Positions 31,089-41,804 of a DNA stretch of 64,000 bases are shown here, in pieces (positions within the stretch are counted from its first letter, which is position 1; each line of letters starts with the position of its first letter). The stretch spans positions 1 to 64,000 of the forward strand of contig JBBPTG010000019.1 in NCBI GenBank assembly GCA_038093975.1, in the 5' to 3' direction. The DNA is from Chalciporus piperatus. Lineage: Eukaryota > Basidiomycota > Agaricomycetes > Boletales > Boletaceae. Made by a program: the position numbers and the translations under genes. The notes beneath the pieces are model-generated. The model worked only from the letters and a program-made list of their open reading frames with translations, was not told where the DNA came from and searched no databases.

Positions 31089-33116
31089 TTAGACGTAAAC
31101 CTCATGAGGATCGTAGATTGCCTTCGGCTTGTACCGCAGTGGCCGGTAGTCCATTCTTTCTTTCACCGTGTGGTGGAACTTAGGCTGTTTGAAAGGTATT
31201 ACGCGCCCCCTGCCTAGGTTAATGCTGCATGCCGGTCAGTTGATTGCACTTAAAGCGTATCAGGACCTTACCTCCATTTAGTGTGCCAAACTCCGTTGGG
31301 GTCCTGCCAGGCATAGGAGAAGGGAAGAACTTCTACTATCCACCATAATTTATTGTTCTGCAGTTCGTCGCATAGCGGTGCCACAGCATCTGAAACCTCA
31401 GGGTAGGGCCCGAGGGTCCGTCGATTGGGCTTACTCGGCGATCCCTCCGCAGCGGAACTGTGGATCTCCGTGTTTCCGGATTCGGAAACGACGGGTTTGC
31501 GGCCATCGTCTTTGACTTCTAGCTCTGTCTGTCCAGTAACGAATGGGGGCTCAGGGGGAGGCGGAGGAGCTGTGATGCCAATCCGTGCGAGTTCGTCATT
31601 GTCGAAGAGGATCCCACATTGAGACTGTATAACTTGCTCCACCATCCAATGCAACGTGATCTGTGCGAGTGACACCTTGACGCCATCTTTGACGCTGCCT
31701 CCGCCGATGTCTAAAAAGACGCCTGAGTTTGGTGGAGCGAACGGTTGACTCCGGTCCACTCACCACTATGGCAACCCGAAAACCATACCTCCATCACATC
31801 CGTGTGCACGCTAGGTTCTTCGGCAACAAACTCGTGAACAGGTGAGACTGCCCCACGGATATCCTTCTCCAGTTTGGAGTCGTCGATGAAAGCGTCATCG
31901 CCCTTTGACTGGGCTTTGGGTCTCTCTTTCTTGAGAAGTCGCTTGGCTTTGGGCATGAAACCCTTTGGCTTCTGGACTGCTGCCTCTCCAAAGAGGGCCT
32001 CATCGTCTGCGTCCACGTCTGGTGCGGGCCGGTGGTAGAGATTTGGCCGAAATCTGGCTCGGTGCTAAATTGGAAAGGTTAGAAAGGAGCGACTATTGTG
32101 AGCCTGAATTACACTACCTCGTCAAGGGAGAGTGCGTGACGGAACATCCTGATCGAAGTATTGGAGGTCGTGAAGGGCAATATACGATTGACAAGAACAC
32201 CGGTGCTTTGTACGGTATCCCTAGTAATACGTGAGTCACAACGAATGAACGACATTATGAAGATACCTACCATACGCCAACGAATTCTACCGTGACGTCG
32301 CGCGAAAAAGTCTTCTTGAACCCAGCAGCAAGCTTAACCCCCTCCTTATCTGTCCGCCTGTATGCTTTATATGCGAACCCGACTTGCTGGAAATTGTCCT
32401 TTGGTAGTAGGCCAACCTGAAAAGTCGCGGTTTAACAACATAAATGACCTCGCGAGCCGGCTCAGGTACCTTGTTGAGCATTCCAGCCAACGCTCGAGCT
32501 GTGTATGCTCCACGAGAGAAGCCTGTTTGTGGATTAGCGGCGATCATACGAGACAGCATGTGCCAACCTACCAAACAAGCATACTTTGTCACCTGGACGG
32601 TAATTGTCCATGAGGTATTTGTAACCACCCATGACATGTGCGTCCAGGTACCTGAAAGCACACCGTTCGCCCGGTCAGTATCAGACGTCTGTCATCGCTG
32701 TTCAGCGAATGCTCATACCAAGCAAAAGCTTCATCCAGAAGGGCTGCCAATCGTGCACATACTAACGGGGACACGACACCTGGTGCGAAATAGGTTCCGA
32801 TTCCTGCCTGTATGTCGATCAACCGCAAGAGCTATCTGGTAGAACCGAAGAACGTACTTGATAGTAAGCTACCTGTTGCTCCGGGAGGTCTTTGCGGAGG
32901 AGGCCAAAGAATTTGACCACGTTGGTATTCTACTCTCGTCAGACTTTCTTGATCCAAAGTATGTAGTACGCAGACAGGGCATACCGTCGAGTCATACTGT
33001 CCATTAGTACCGTCGAAACAGAGGACGATGGTACGGGGTGACCGAATGGAATCATCGGACACATCGCTTGATCTCGAGTCTGACATGACAGAATTGAACG
33101 GATGAACGCTAGACAC
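31089..33116 (-). CDS. DUF2235 (Tle1-like alpha/beta hydrolase) domain protein
   Basis: About 535 aa over roughly nine exons. N-terminal RTIVLCFDGTNGQYDSTNTN opens the DUF2235 domain. It is followed by VVKFFGLLRKD, YYQAGIGTYF, the nucleophile elbow GFSRGAYTARALAGML (G-x-S-x-G), EFVGVWDTV, and FSGCHSDIGGGSVKDG, the expected Asp/His region. In bacteria this domain is found in Tle1 phospholipase effectors. In fungi it is widespread with unknown substrate. A Lys/Pro-rich insertion (KPKGFMPKAKRLLKKERPK) and a Pro-rich loop (TAPPPPPEPP) interrupt the C-terminal half. The protein ends PKAIYDPHEVYV. No signal peptide, so probably cytosolic. Substrate is inference only. Confidence 0.85.
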
Positions 33117-33625
33117 GAGTAATTGGTTGGGTTCCTCCCCACTGGTTGGCCCTTCGCTGAAGGTCGAGGTATTCTTAGCTGGAGAATGACTGGGAATGGT
33201 GGTCGCGGACCCAGTGGGGGAATGGTCAATTTATGTAGCCCGCCCCACCCAAGGCGAGCGAGATTGTTGGCAGGTTGTTGGCAGGGGGCTGTGGCGGGCG
33301 CGAGCGTAGAAGAGTTACTTGGATCTCTAGATAGAGGGGCCACAGCGCAGACTGCAACTTCAACAGGCAAAACCACTGCAAAACCTTGCCGCCGTTGTCA
33401 GCCATGGTAAATTCTGGTCATGCCCACACACAGGTTATTCTAGACTTGACCAGCTTCCAAATTAGTCAACTGTTGGGGTCATGGCGGCTCAAGCGCTCAG
33501 GCATGATTCAGGAACAATATTGTACAGTCAGGGATCTACAGTACATGTGTGGAGCATGCCTAGTCCGGTTCGTTCTGGTACCATGACCCAGGAAGGCACC
33601 GATGGGTTGTCCCTACATCTAAAGT
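33117..33625. other. Region between DUF2235 gene and AMP deaminase
   Basis: Contains the promoter of the DUF2235 gene and the 3' region of the AMP deaminase gene, both on the minus strand. No coding structure seen. Confidence 0.5.
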
Positions 33626-36600
33626 TCATTGGGGGGAAGGCAGTTTCAGGTTGATCATCTCCAGTTCTTCAAGCAGTGTCTGATGGCGATACGCAAGGCG
33701 AATGTCTGGCACGTTCGTCTGTGTGAACACCGAGTATCGTTTTCGGTCAGTGAATATATAGTCGGGAGTGAACGAAGAAGTACTTCACCTTGTGGATGCC
33801 GTTCCCGGCAGCTCCAGGAAGGTACCATTCTTGGCCTAGCCAGTGACGTTTGACTTCCATTTCAAATCCACTTTGCACAACAGAGTTGCGGGCCAGTTCA
33901 GCAAGGGAACTTTGGGGAAGCTTGTAGATCTGTGCACCATGACATGACGTGAGAGATTTCTCATGGAAAAGTTAGGCCTCACATGAGCCGCAACACTGTA
34001 TTCCTCTAATAGCGGTTCCTGTGATTATAGTGAGTATCTCCGGTTTAGTCTGCGGATTAATAACAGTACCTTCGTAAAATGAAATTGGAGCGGATCATCT
34101 GTGCTCAAGCTTACGTTCAGCCCGGTCTTGAAAAAATCGGGGAGTGGGTTTCGTTCATAGGTGAGAAAGAGTGCGTTGTTACTGAGGGGACTCATCGCGA
34201 GACCAATCTGCCTCAGGTAGAAAAGATACTGCAAGGCCGGAACCTTGCGGAGCAGTATCCCGTGTGAAATGGAGTGGGAAGTCAGGAAGGTGGCGGTGAG
34301 ATGGTCCGTGTCGCCTGCCTCTCCAGCGTGGGGCCGAAGGACAAACGTGTCTCGTGTAAAGTCAGCATGGGCGGGACCATGGGCTACGACACAACGTACT
34401 GAAGCCTCGCGCCTGCCGCCAATGGTTGAGACTCGCCATGTTGGCATACATATAATAGATCCTAAACATAGAGAGTGATTGAGAGGCACAGAAATAAGGA
34501 GCGTGAGGACCTACCAGTAACTAAATGGCGGATTCTGGGGGGTGTCCCAGAGACGGGGATATGGAAACTTGCGATGAATTCGCCGTTCTGCTTTCGACTC
34601 GTCGTCTACGCTATCGAATCCGATAACGCGCTGTAGGAAAACATGGAGCTCGGGGTGCGACGTTGGATCTTTTGTGACCTCGAATAATGGACGAAAAACA
34701 TCTGGAGAATGTTCAAGCGCTGTGACAAGAAATCAGCCAGGACGAACTTACTGCTCACAACGTCCTCGAAAGTGTTGACCACACCGTTTTCTTTATAGAC
34801 GTCGTACAACCGTGGCACTTGAATGAGCCAGCGGACGTTGTGCGAAAACAGCTTGTTGTTGATGACCCATTTGGCTACCTTGTCCCATTCATCCACTGAT
34901 CTCCCATATATGCTGACGCGCCACTCGCAATTCTACGAAACCTGAGTTGGCTCGGAAATGGGGAAATAGGTCGGGTTTGGGCTTACTTGGTACTTGCTCT
35001 GTTCTACATCTGTCATAACCTCTGCCAAACCATAAATAATAGGAAGTCGGCATATATAAGGAATGTTACCTCGCGTCAGTTCAGCAAAGTAACGGCCGTC
35101 AATACGGTTATCAATTTTCAAGAATATCTCTCGAAGTCTGGACTCTCCGATGGGGTTGTATTTGAGGTTAAACTTGTCAAACCGGTGAAATGAATCTTGG
35201 TGGGCGTGCATGTCGAGCGTGTCGATGGAAAGGTCGTAGGCACTCAATTTCAGGGACTGGAAGACTTGCTCCAGCGTCAGTTCGGCACCATCACGAAAGA
35301 TGACAATATCCTAAAGAGGGCAGATATTGGGTCAAAGTACACCATGTGAGAAAGCGACATACATGAGGACTGCGTCTCATCTTTGATTTAATGAATCGTA
35401 GCAAATGCTTCTGGTTCATGCAACTAGCGAGGTGCACGTGGGTATCCACCTTCCGAACGTTGTAAACATCTCTGAAAACGCTTGTCAATGACCATGACAA
35501 AGACGACTATCTATCGCTGACCTGTGGGGCACACTCTAAAGAAGGTCATCAGAACGACATCACGACAGATAAGGGCTACTGACCTTCATAGATGCCAACT
35601 CTTGAGATTCGTTGAGCAAGCTGTACATCTCGAATTTGCTCGCAAGATATTTGAGTCTCCGGTAAGCTATACTTTTGGCGGGACCATCGGATATGACGCC
35701 AAGAACGTAGTCGAGATCAACAAAGTATTCCCTAATCGATGGAATATCGAACAACGGCTTCTCGTCTGAAATTACGCGGTTGTTTGTTAGTAGTATCACG
35801 AGACGCGAGGATCCCCGCGTACTGGTTGAAGTTGAATACACCTGGTATACCCCTTTGTCATCCATTTCGAATTCCCACTGGTGGGGTTCTGGGATATGGC
35901 ACGTTGAAAAGTCGAATTCTTCGGCCTTCGGGGTGACCCGACCCTCGACGGCAGGGATCTCGTTCTTTGCGTTGAAGTGCCAGTGCGGGGGAGGTGGCTT
36001 TGGATATATCTTCCAGGTATTGTATGGACTCTCGGGAGCCTTGGCATTGGCGAAATCAACATCTGGCTTCACGCCTGATACATCTGCAAAGCCCTCGGCT
36101 ATTCCCTTGAAGTGACCGTCATGGTCTCTGGGATTGTCGCCGAGTCTCTGGAGGGACTTTGCTATATACTTGTCGCGCAACTCAAGGCATCGTTGGAACA
36201 ATTTAAAGGTGTGCACCATCTCGGGGGTGATGGAAGCCTTTACTGTGATAGCGCATCTTAGTTCTCTCCCATTTGAATCAATGCAAGAGTCCGCACGTTG
36301 CACTTGTGGCTCGGCTCGCACTTTGTCTTCATCATCAATGAAAGGAGATGAATTCCTCTGTTCTTCGCCTTTCCGTGGCTGTAGGGCCTCGCGGATCGCC
36401 TCAAGCCCGAAGTTCCCCGCGATCGATGGCGTCCGAGTCCCATCCGAGATGACGGTTGAGACGTCAGATGCGCGCCGATGAGCCCATTTCTTCTCTTCTA
36501 TCTGGTGAGGTGGATATACGTCACAGCTGCGGTTTGAGACTGACTGCTAAGCAGCTACCTACTTGCTGAAGACTCTTTTCGTCATTGTAGCCGTAAAACC

Positions 36601-36709
36601 CATCCCTGGACTCGGGAATCAAGAGTTCTGAATTGGACGTGGGGGTCACTGGCGAGACCTCCGTTGTATGGCTAGCGCTAGTAACGATGTCAGGTGCACT
36701 GTCAGTCAT
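33626..36709 (-). CDS. AMD1: AMP deaminase
   Basis: Converts AMP to IMP plus ammonia, controlling the adenylate pool. About 850 aa over about ten exons. The N-terminus is disordered (starts [14 protein letters not shown]; an in-frame Met lies 54 bp upstream at 36763). The conserved region begins [19 protein letters not shown]. Metal-binding motif [19 protein letters not shown], then [28 protein letters not shown], the substrate loop region [30 protein letters not shown], and the strict family signature [12 protein letters not shown] followed by [16 protein letters not shown]. The C-terminus is [15 protein letters not shown]. It is head to head with the AMPK beta-subunit gene (445 bp between starts), another adenylate-sensing function. 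Confidence 0.96.
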
Positions 36710-37154
36710 CAGGGCAAGCTCAGCAGCTGGTAAGCAAAGGAGATGCCCAACACCTCTGCCCAATCAGGGGCGTATATTACGTAAACAGGATGTTGCGTAG
36801 TCTTAATAAACTTCTAAAAGATATCACGGAGGTAACAAAAGGTTTGGCACCTTGCGTTCCGACCAGCTACAGTATTCCTCGGGGCCCAACTCGTCTTAGT
36901 GCATGAAAGCGCAGGGCACGAGACTCACTCGAAATAATAAAATCAATAAATATGTGCCAAGCAGACTAAAAACTCCGCTTTCAACCCCGCTGTGTGATGC
37001 GTAATTAGATCAATATCGAATTTGCAAGGTTATCAAGGGAGGGGGATCCCCATTGGGTCAAACACTTCTTTTACGTCCGACATCGAGCTCACTGTTGGCG
37101 ACGTTGAACTGAGGTGCACGCGAGCCATCGAGGACGGGTTCAACGATCAGTACG
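36710..37154. promoter_or_regulatory. Divergent intergenic region AMP deaminase / AMPK beta
   Basis: 445 bp between divergent start codons. It is AT-rich around 36935-36975 (AATAATAAAATCAATAAATA). No specific factor site was recognised. Co-regulation is possible but only suggested by position. Confidence 0.4.
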
Positions 37155-39042
37155 ATGGGTAACACAACGTCGACATCGAACACGAACCACAACAGACCGT
37201 CACCTGTGCCGACCAGGCAAATCGATTCACCGACTCGCGGGCAGCCGCGATCCCATTCGCCCTCTCCTAACCCTAATCAGCCCCATCGCTCTTTACGCAC
37301 AAAGAAAAAATCTCTAGAACTCCCAGATCTCGCGCTACTTTCTCTGACCCCTGCCCACTCTCACCAAAATTCCGCAAATTCATCCCCCTTATCATCCAAC
37401 CGTCGGCCACCGAGAACTACTTCCCCAATCCCGATTCCGATTCCAGTTTCTAACAATGGCACGATGAACAACGCTTCAAATACGGGCACTTCTCCTCGTG
37501 GAAGGCAACCCAATGTAAAAGCCAACCACGCCCGGGACCCCGATACTTCCAATTTATCGTCGGATTTGCTCCTTGCGCAGCCTCCCTCCACTCACATCCC
37601 GGTTGCTTATCATAGTCATCACCCTCGCAATCGTGGTAGCCCATATTTTAGAGGCACCTCTCTGCAATACAACTCTACTCACTCGTTTACCTCTCGTGGT
37701 CAGGCTGCTGCACAACCACGCATGCAAGAGCTCTATGCAGAGAGCCAGATCGAAGCATCCAATCAACCTGATCAACAAGAGTTCGTCCAGGAAACCGTCC
37801 ATTCGACAATTCCCCTTGCATTACACAAGGCTGAGGAGGAATATGCGACTACTACAAATGACCATCCTGACGAATTCGGCCAGACTATGTCAAATCGACC
37901 TGTTCGTTCGGATGATTCCAAGGAACACGTGAACGTCAGGATCACCTGGCATGGTATCGGGAGATCTGTAGTCCTTGCCCGAGCGGGCGACGACAATTGG
38001 AAAGGGCGCCAGCCAATGGAACCAGAGTAAGTCGTGTTGATCGATCTCGTTGTCTGGCTGACTTGCCTCGCAGTGACCCCCCTGGTGATACTTCGTGGTC
38101 CACCTGGGTCTCACTTATGCCTGGAACGCATCACATCCGGTTCATTGTTGATGAACAATGGCGCTTAGCCGATGACCTTCCAACGGCAGTCGACGACGAG
38201 GGCAGCTTGGCCAATTACGTCTCAGTCCCGATTTCTGGCTTGACGCCGCCTCACACAACAGCACCCGTTATATTCACGAAGCCGCCAGCTCACCCACCAG
38301 TACATTCTTTCTGGTCGACCACAACCTCCACTCAAGGTTCTGTAGTTGAACCCTCCACTTCGGATCCCATAGGATCCTCAGCGAAGTGGACAGATGAAAT
38401 TCCTCCTGGCCTCATTGCGGCTGCTCGTGAGGAAGAGGCGTATCTTGCCTACACTGCTGCAGTAGAATACGATCAGACAGGCTATCCCAACCCCCACCAT
38501 CAGGTTCCTGCTCCAAATATCCCTCCCGCCCCGGTTCTGCCTAGGCACCTGGACAAGCTGATCTTGAACACTAAGGCTGTGCAGCCTCCGCCCTCGAGGG
38601 GCCGTGAGCGGGAACGGGAGAAGGAGCGAGAAAGGGAGCGCGAGCACAGGAGGAAGCAGGGACGATCACTGCTGGGAATGACGAGCACTGTTGCACGGGA
38701 CATTTACAAGGAGGACAAATCTGCAGGGGAAGATCACCCACCGATTCCAATCACTACAGCTAGCGGAACGGATGTAACTACCGCCCACCTTTCCAACCCA
38801 TCGCAAACACACACACGTCTCGGACTGGATGGCCCTGGAATGTCAGACGACGGTAGCGTGCTGCCTGTACCCTCCCACGTGGTCCTCCATCACCTAAGTA
38901 CGAGCGCGATTCGTAATGGCGTACTTGCTGTCGGGAACACGACGCGTTATCGACAGAAGGTATTCGTTTGGTTTTCTTGGCTCTGTTCGATAACTGACCG
39001 ACATCTCAGTATCTCACCACGATATTCTATAAACCCACTTGA
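37155..39042 (+). CDS. SNF1/AMPK beta subunit (Gal83/Sip2 family)
   Basis: Scaffold subunit that links the SNF1 kinase to its gamma subunit and targets it. Exons 37155-38026, 38074-38959 and 39010-39042 give 596 aa. N-terminal MGNTTS is an N-myristoylation motif, as in Sip2 and AMPK beta. A ~250-aa disordered Ser/Pro/Asn-rich head follows. The glycogen-binding CBM48-like domain is VNVRITWHGIGRSVVLARAG, then WSTWVSLMPGTHHIRFIVD and WRLADDLPTAVDDEGSLANY. The ASC domain starts IPPGLIAAAREEEAYL and PPAPVLPRHLDKLILN. It is interrupted by a long insert with an Arg/Glu run (REREREKERERERE) and resumes at PSHVVLHHLSTSAIRNGVLA ... YLTTIFYKPT. The final exon of 33 nt encodes that C-terminus. Confidence 0.95.
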
Positions 39043-39503
39043 GGCACAGCGTGCCGTGGCAATGCGCAGGACGCTGTTAGAAGCCACAATTTGGGACTCG
39101 CACGATCGACCTGTTCATACATTTATCAGTGCATGCATTTCGTCGTTTCTCGGGATGTTGCCTTTAGACCTCCATGGATTGCATATGTGCAAGGCCAAAC
39201 TCCAACCACGATCTCATCCACGAACATTTGCTCGAATATCTTTTTCATATACATGATCGCTTGCCTATGGGCTTATATGTGTATAGGTCCCCGTTCGACA
39301 TTCCGAGTTGTCTTTCTTTTGCTTCATCTTTATGTTGTCTTGCCCGTCCATCTCATAGATTACTTACTCGTCGTGATCCAACATGTATATTATATGTATG
39401 AATTGCATGCATTTTGGTTATTCTGGAGATTGTATACTGTACTTAGTGTCCAACTAATATAATGCCAGCTAGGGACTCGATGGCCAAAAAAAGTTATCCA
39501 GTA
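39043..39503. other. 3' region of the AMPK beta gene
   Basis: T-rich untranslated sequence between the AMPK beta stop codon and the tRNA-Lys gene. No coding structure or repeat seen. Confidence 0.5.
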
Positions 39504-39598
39504 GCCCACCGCGAGGGTCGAACTCGCAGCCTTCAGATTCACTGTCGGGTAAACCCGCCTTAAAAGTCTGACGCTCTGACCAATTGAGCTAGGCGGGC
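39504..39598 (-). tRNA. tRNA-Lys (UUU) with 22-nt intron
   Basis: Minus strand. The acceptor stem GCCCGCC pairs with GGTGGGC. The D-arm is AGCTCAATTGGTCAGAGC and the anticodon stem TCAGA/TCTGA holds loop CTTTTAA with anticodon TTT. A 22-nt intron (39539-39560) follows position 37, the canonical place. The T-arm is GCGAG-TTCGACC-CTCGC. Without the intron the tRNA is 73 nt. CCA is not encoded. The intron contains GGCGGG and ACCCG strings able to form a short hairpin. Confidence 0.92.
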
Positions 39599-39649
39599 CG
39601 GCAAAGTGTCTTCCCAGAGTAACTTGATAACTAGACGGAGGGTGCTCAA

Positions 39650-40459
39650 ATGCACATTAGTACGCGGCACTCGCCACCCGTGGTCCTGTCCGTCTTCCAT
39701 CTCAACTATTTTGGTCTGCCTGAGGTGAGACTAGCTCGAGCATGCGTCAATGGCCAACGAATGCCGAATCGCAAAATAGTTAAATCTCCATATGAGCGAC
39801 CGAATTGGTCTTCCTTGACAAGTCACGATCAGCAGCATCGTGGGTGTACGCATCGAGTCAGAATGATAGATCGCTATGTAAGCCCCAACTTACGCTCCAC
39901 AGGCGTTTCACCACACCTCGTCCCCGAGCTGGACTTGGGATGCGGATGCGGCATTCCTGTCGCTCGTGACCTCGCACATGCAGGACACCACGTAGTCGGG
40001 GTGGATCTCAGCGCGGTACAGATTGACCGCGCGAAAGAGTTCATTCCTGGAGGGCAGTTTTTCCAAGCAGACATCACCGAACTCGTGAAGGGAACCGCTG
40101 AGCTTGAGGTGCAAAATGCGGTCTTGAGCGGCGGCAAGTTTGACGCTGTCGTAGCACTTTACGTGCTCATACATATGCCCATCGAGGAGCAGGTTGCACT
40201 CATGAAGGAGTTCGGAAATTGGGTGAAGCCTGGAGGGTACTGCATGATGACGGTCGGTATAACAGCATGGGAAGGCGAGGAGAAGGGGTGGTTTGCCGAA
40301 AAACCAGACTCTCGAATGTGGTGGTGCCAAACTTCTGTGGATAACTACAGAAAATGGGCGAGGGATGGCGGGTTTGAAATCATCAGGGACGAACATACTC
40401 CGGATGCACTTGGTTCCTCGGAAGGCCACCAGTTCCTACTCCTGAAGAAGAGTACGTAA
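39650..40459 (+). CDS. Class I SAM-dependent methyltransferase, N-terminus uncertain
   Basis: The Rossmann methyltransferase core is clear: motif I LDLGCGCGIPVARDLAHAG, motif II VVGVDLSAVQIDRAKEFI, acidic motif FFQADITEL, motif IV FDAVVALYVLIHMP, then WVKPGGYCMMTVG. The C-terminal part is MWWCQTSVDNYRKWARDGGF and ends FLLLKKST. The substrate is not identifiable; methyltransferases of this type act on small molecules. The ~75 residues before MIDRYVSPNL read poorly (SSLTSHDQQHRGCTHRV) and lack the usual N-terminal helix (Y-x-x-x-A-x-x-Y). The annotated start may therefore be wrong, or the gene truncated at its 5' end. It begins 52 bp after the tRNA-Lys gene. Confidence 0.75.
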   Translation: MHISTRHSPPVVLSVFHLNYFGLPEVRLARACVNGQRMPNRKIVKSPYERPNWSSLTSHDQQHRGCTHRVRMIDRYVSPNLRSTGVSPHLVPELDLGCGCGIPVARDLAHAGHHVVGVDLSAVQIDRAKEFIPGGQFFQADITELVKGTAELEVQNAVLSGGKFDAVVALYVLIHMPIEEQVALMKEFGNWVKPGGYCMMTVGITAWEGEEKGWFAEKPDSRMWWCQTSVDNYRKWARDGGFEIIRDEHTPDALGSSEGHQFLLLKKST

Positions 40460-40782
40460 CTATAGCCCTGCAGCACATATACCTCATGTTCGAGCAAAGT
40501 ACATGCTTATCTAAACGATGAGGGTTCGCTAGACAGTTGCTACCTCTCCCGTATCTAACCGTTGCACCGAGAGCCCGACTGTGCGTTGGAAGCAAATTAA
40601 TCCATGCAGATTAATTGACGGCAACCAGATATGCATCACAAACCGACCCTGGTGGACATCAACGAGGGCATGCTCCGGTTTGCTGTGTTCGTTTTATAGA
40701 GAGATGCACGCTGGCCGTCAATACATAAGTATCCCCAGGGGTACAAGCAACCGCGTGGTGGCCAACACAACCACGAGCGACG
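40460..40782. other. Intergenic, no gene seen
   Basis: Lies between the methyltransferase stop and the proposed small gene. No feature recognised. Confidence 0.45.
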
Positions 40783-41281
40783 ATGTCAATACTGGTGAGG
40801 GTTCGATGTCTGGAATCTTGACGGTCTGTAGCTCACCTATGTCATCCTGATCTAGGGACTCGTTCGAAGGTTTATTGCGTTCGCCAGGGACTTTGCAACA
40901 CAGCGCAAAACGTGGGGGGAGAAGGTGGAAAGGCAACACCATGATGCCGTCCGATTCGCAGAGTTCCCAAGAACTTGGTCAACACGAGCAGAGAGAGAGA
41001 TGCAGGCGATGGATTACATGTTCAGAATGGACCTCCGACAATCAAGAGCACAAACACAAATGCATGTGACGCAGATGCCATACCAATGGCCGCCACCAAA
41101 AGTAAGAAAGCACGGTGTCGCTGCCCATAGCCACGCTGACTCTGGTTGGGTCCAGTATCAACGATATCACCACGAACATGCGAACATGCAGCGCACCTCC
41201 AGAAGACGGGTCATGGTGGTCACCAATCCCGACCCCACCGATGACGGCGACGGAGAATTTGAAATGATGATCCGAAAGTGA
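40783..41281 (+). CDS. Possible small hypothetical protein
   Basis: Tentative. Exon 40783-40794 (MSIL), a 61-bp GT-AG intron 40795-40855 and exon 40856-41281 give about 145 aa starting MSILGLVRRFIAFARDFATQ. The frame is long and protein-like: a basic, helical N-terminus, then a stretch rich in His, Gln and Met (QMHVTQMPYQWPPPK), ending with an acidic PDPTDDGDGEFEMMIRK. No family was recognised. A spurious frame in non-coding DNA is the alternative. Confidence 0.35.
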
Positions 41282-41804
41282 GATGAAGAAACATGGACTC
41301 ATCGTGAGGAACTTTCATTTCCTCGGCCGTCAAGTATTCATTGTTCGATTGGATTTCCCTAGTCAGTCATCCCAAGCGATTATTGCTCGTCCAATCATGG
41401 ACAACGATGACGCATGGCCATGATGCATATGCATGTGGAAGGGTTCGAGTGTGGCTAAAAGCCAGATGGAGTGGAGTAAACCCTAGTACGGAATCCATCG
41501 AAATTGCGCAGCGTTAGGAAAGGCGTTCAGAACATAAGCTCACGGACAGTGTATTAGCCATCTTGGTATGAGCAATCGCATCAGCTTTACTGTGGATGAA
41601 GTTGAAGGCTCCTTTCCGGTCATGGTGTCGGTGTGGTGAATTGGTGGTGGACATCATGATGGTCTTCCGTCCCGCCGTTCCGGGCAGCTCCGGGCAGAGT
41701 TCTCACAAGGATCTCTCCAACACTCAACGTCACTGAAATTTGTGCCTCTCGCACAGTCACCGAGTCAGTCGATTATTTATCACTTTGTCACACTGGTCTT
41801 CTAG
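41282..41804. other. Intergenic region upstream of the mitochondrial protein gene
   Basis: About 520 bp, no coding structure. Two adjacent GGGCAGCTCCGGGCAG-like direct repeats near 41680-41697. It presumably contains the promoter of the gene at 41805. Confidence 0.45.
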
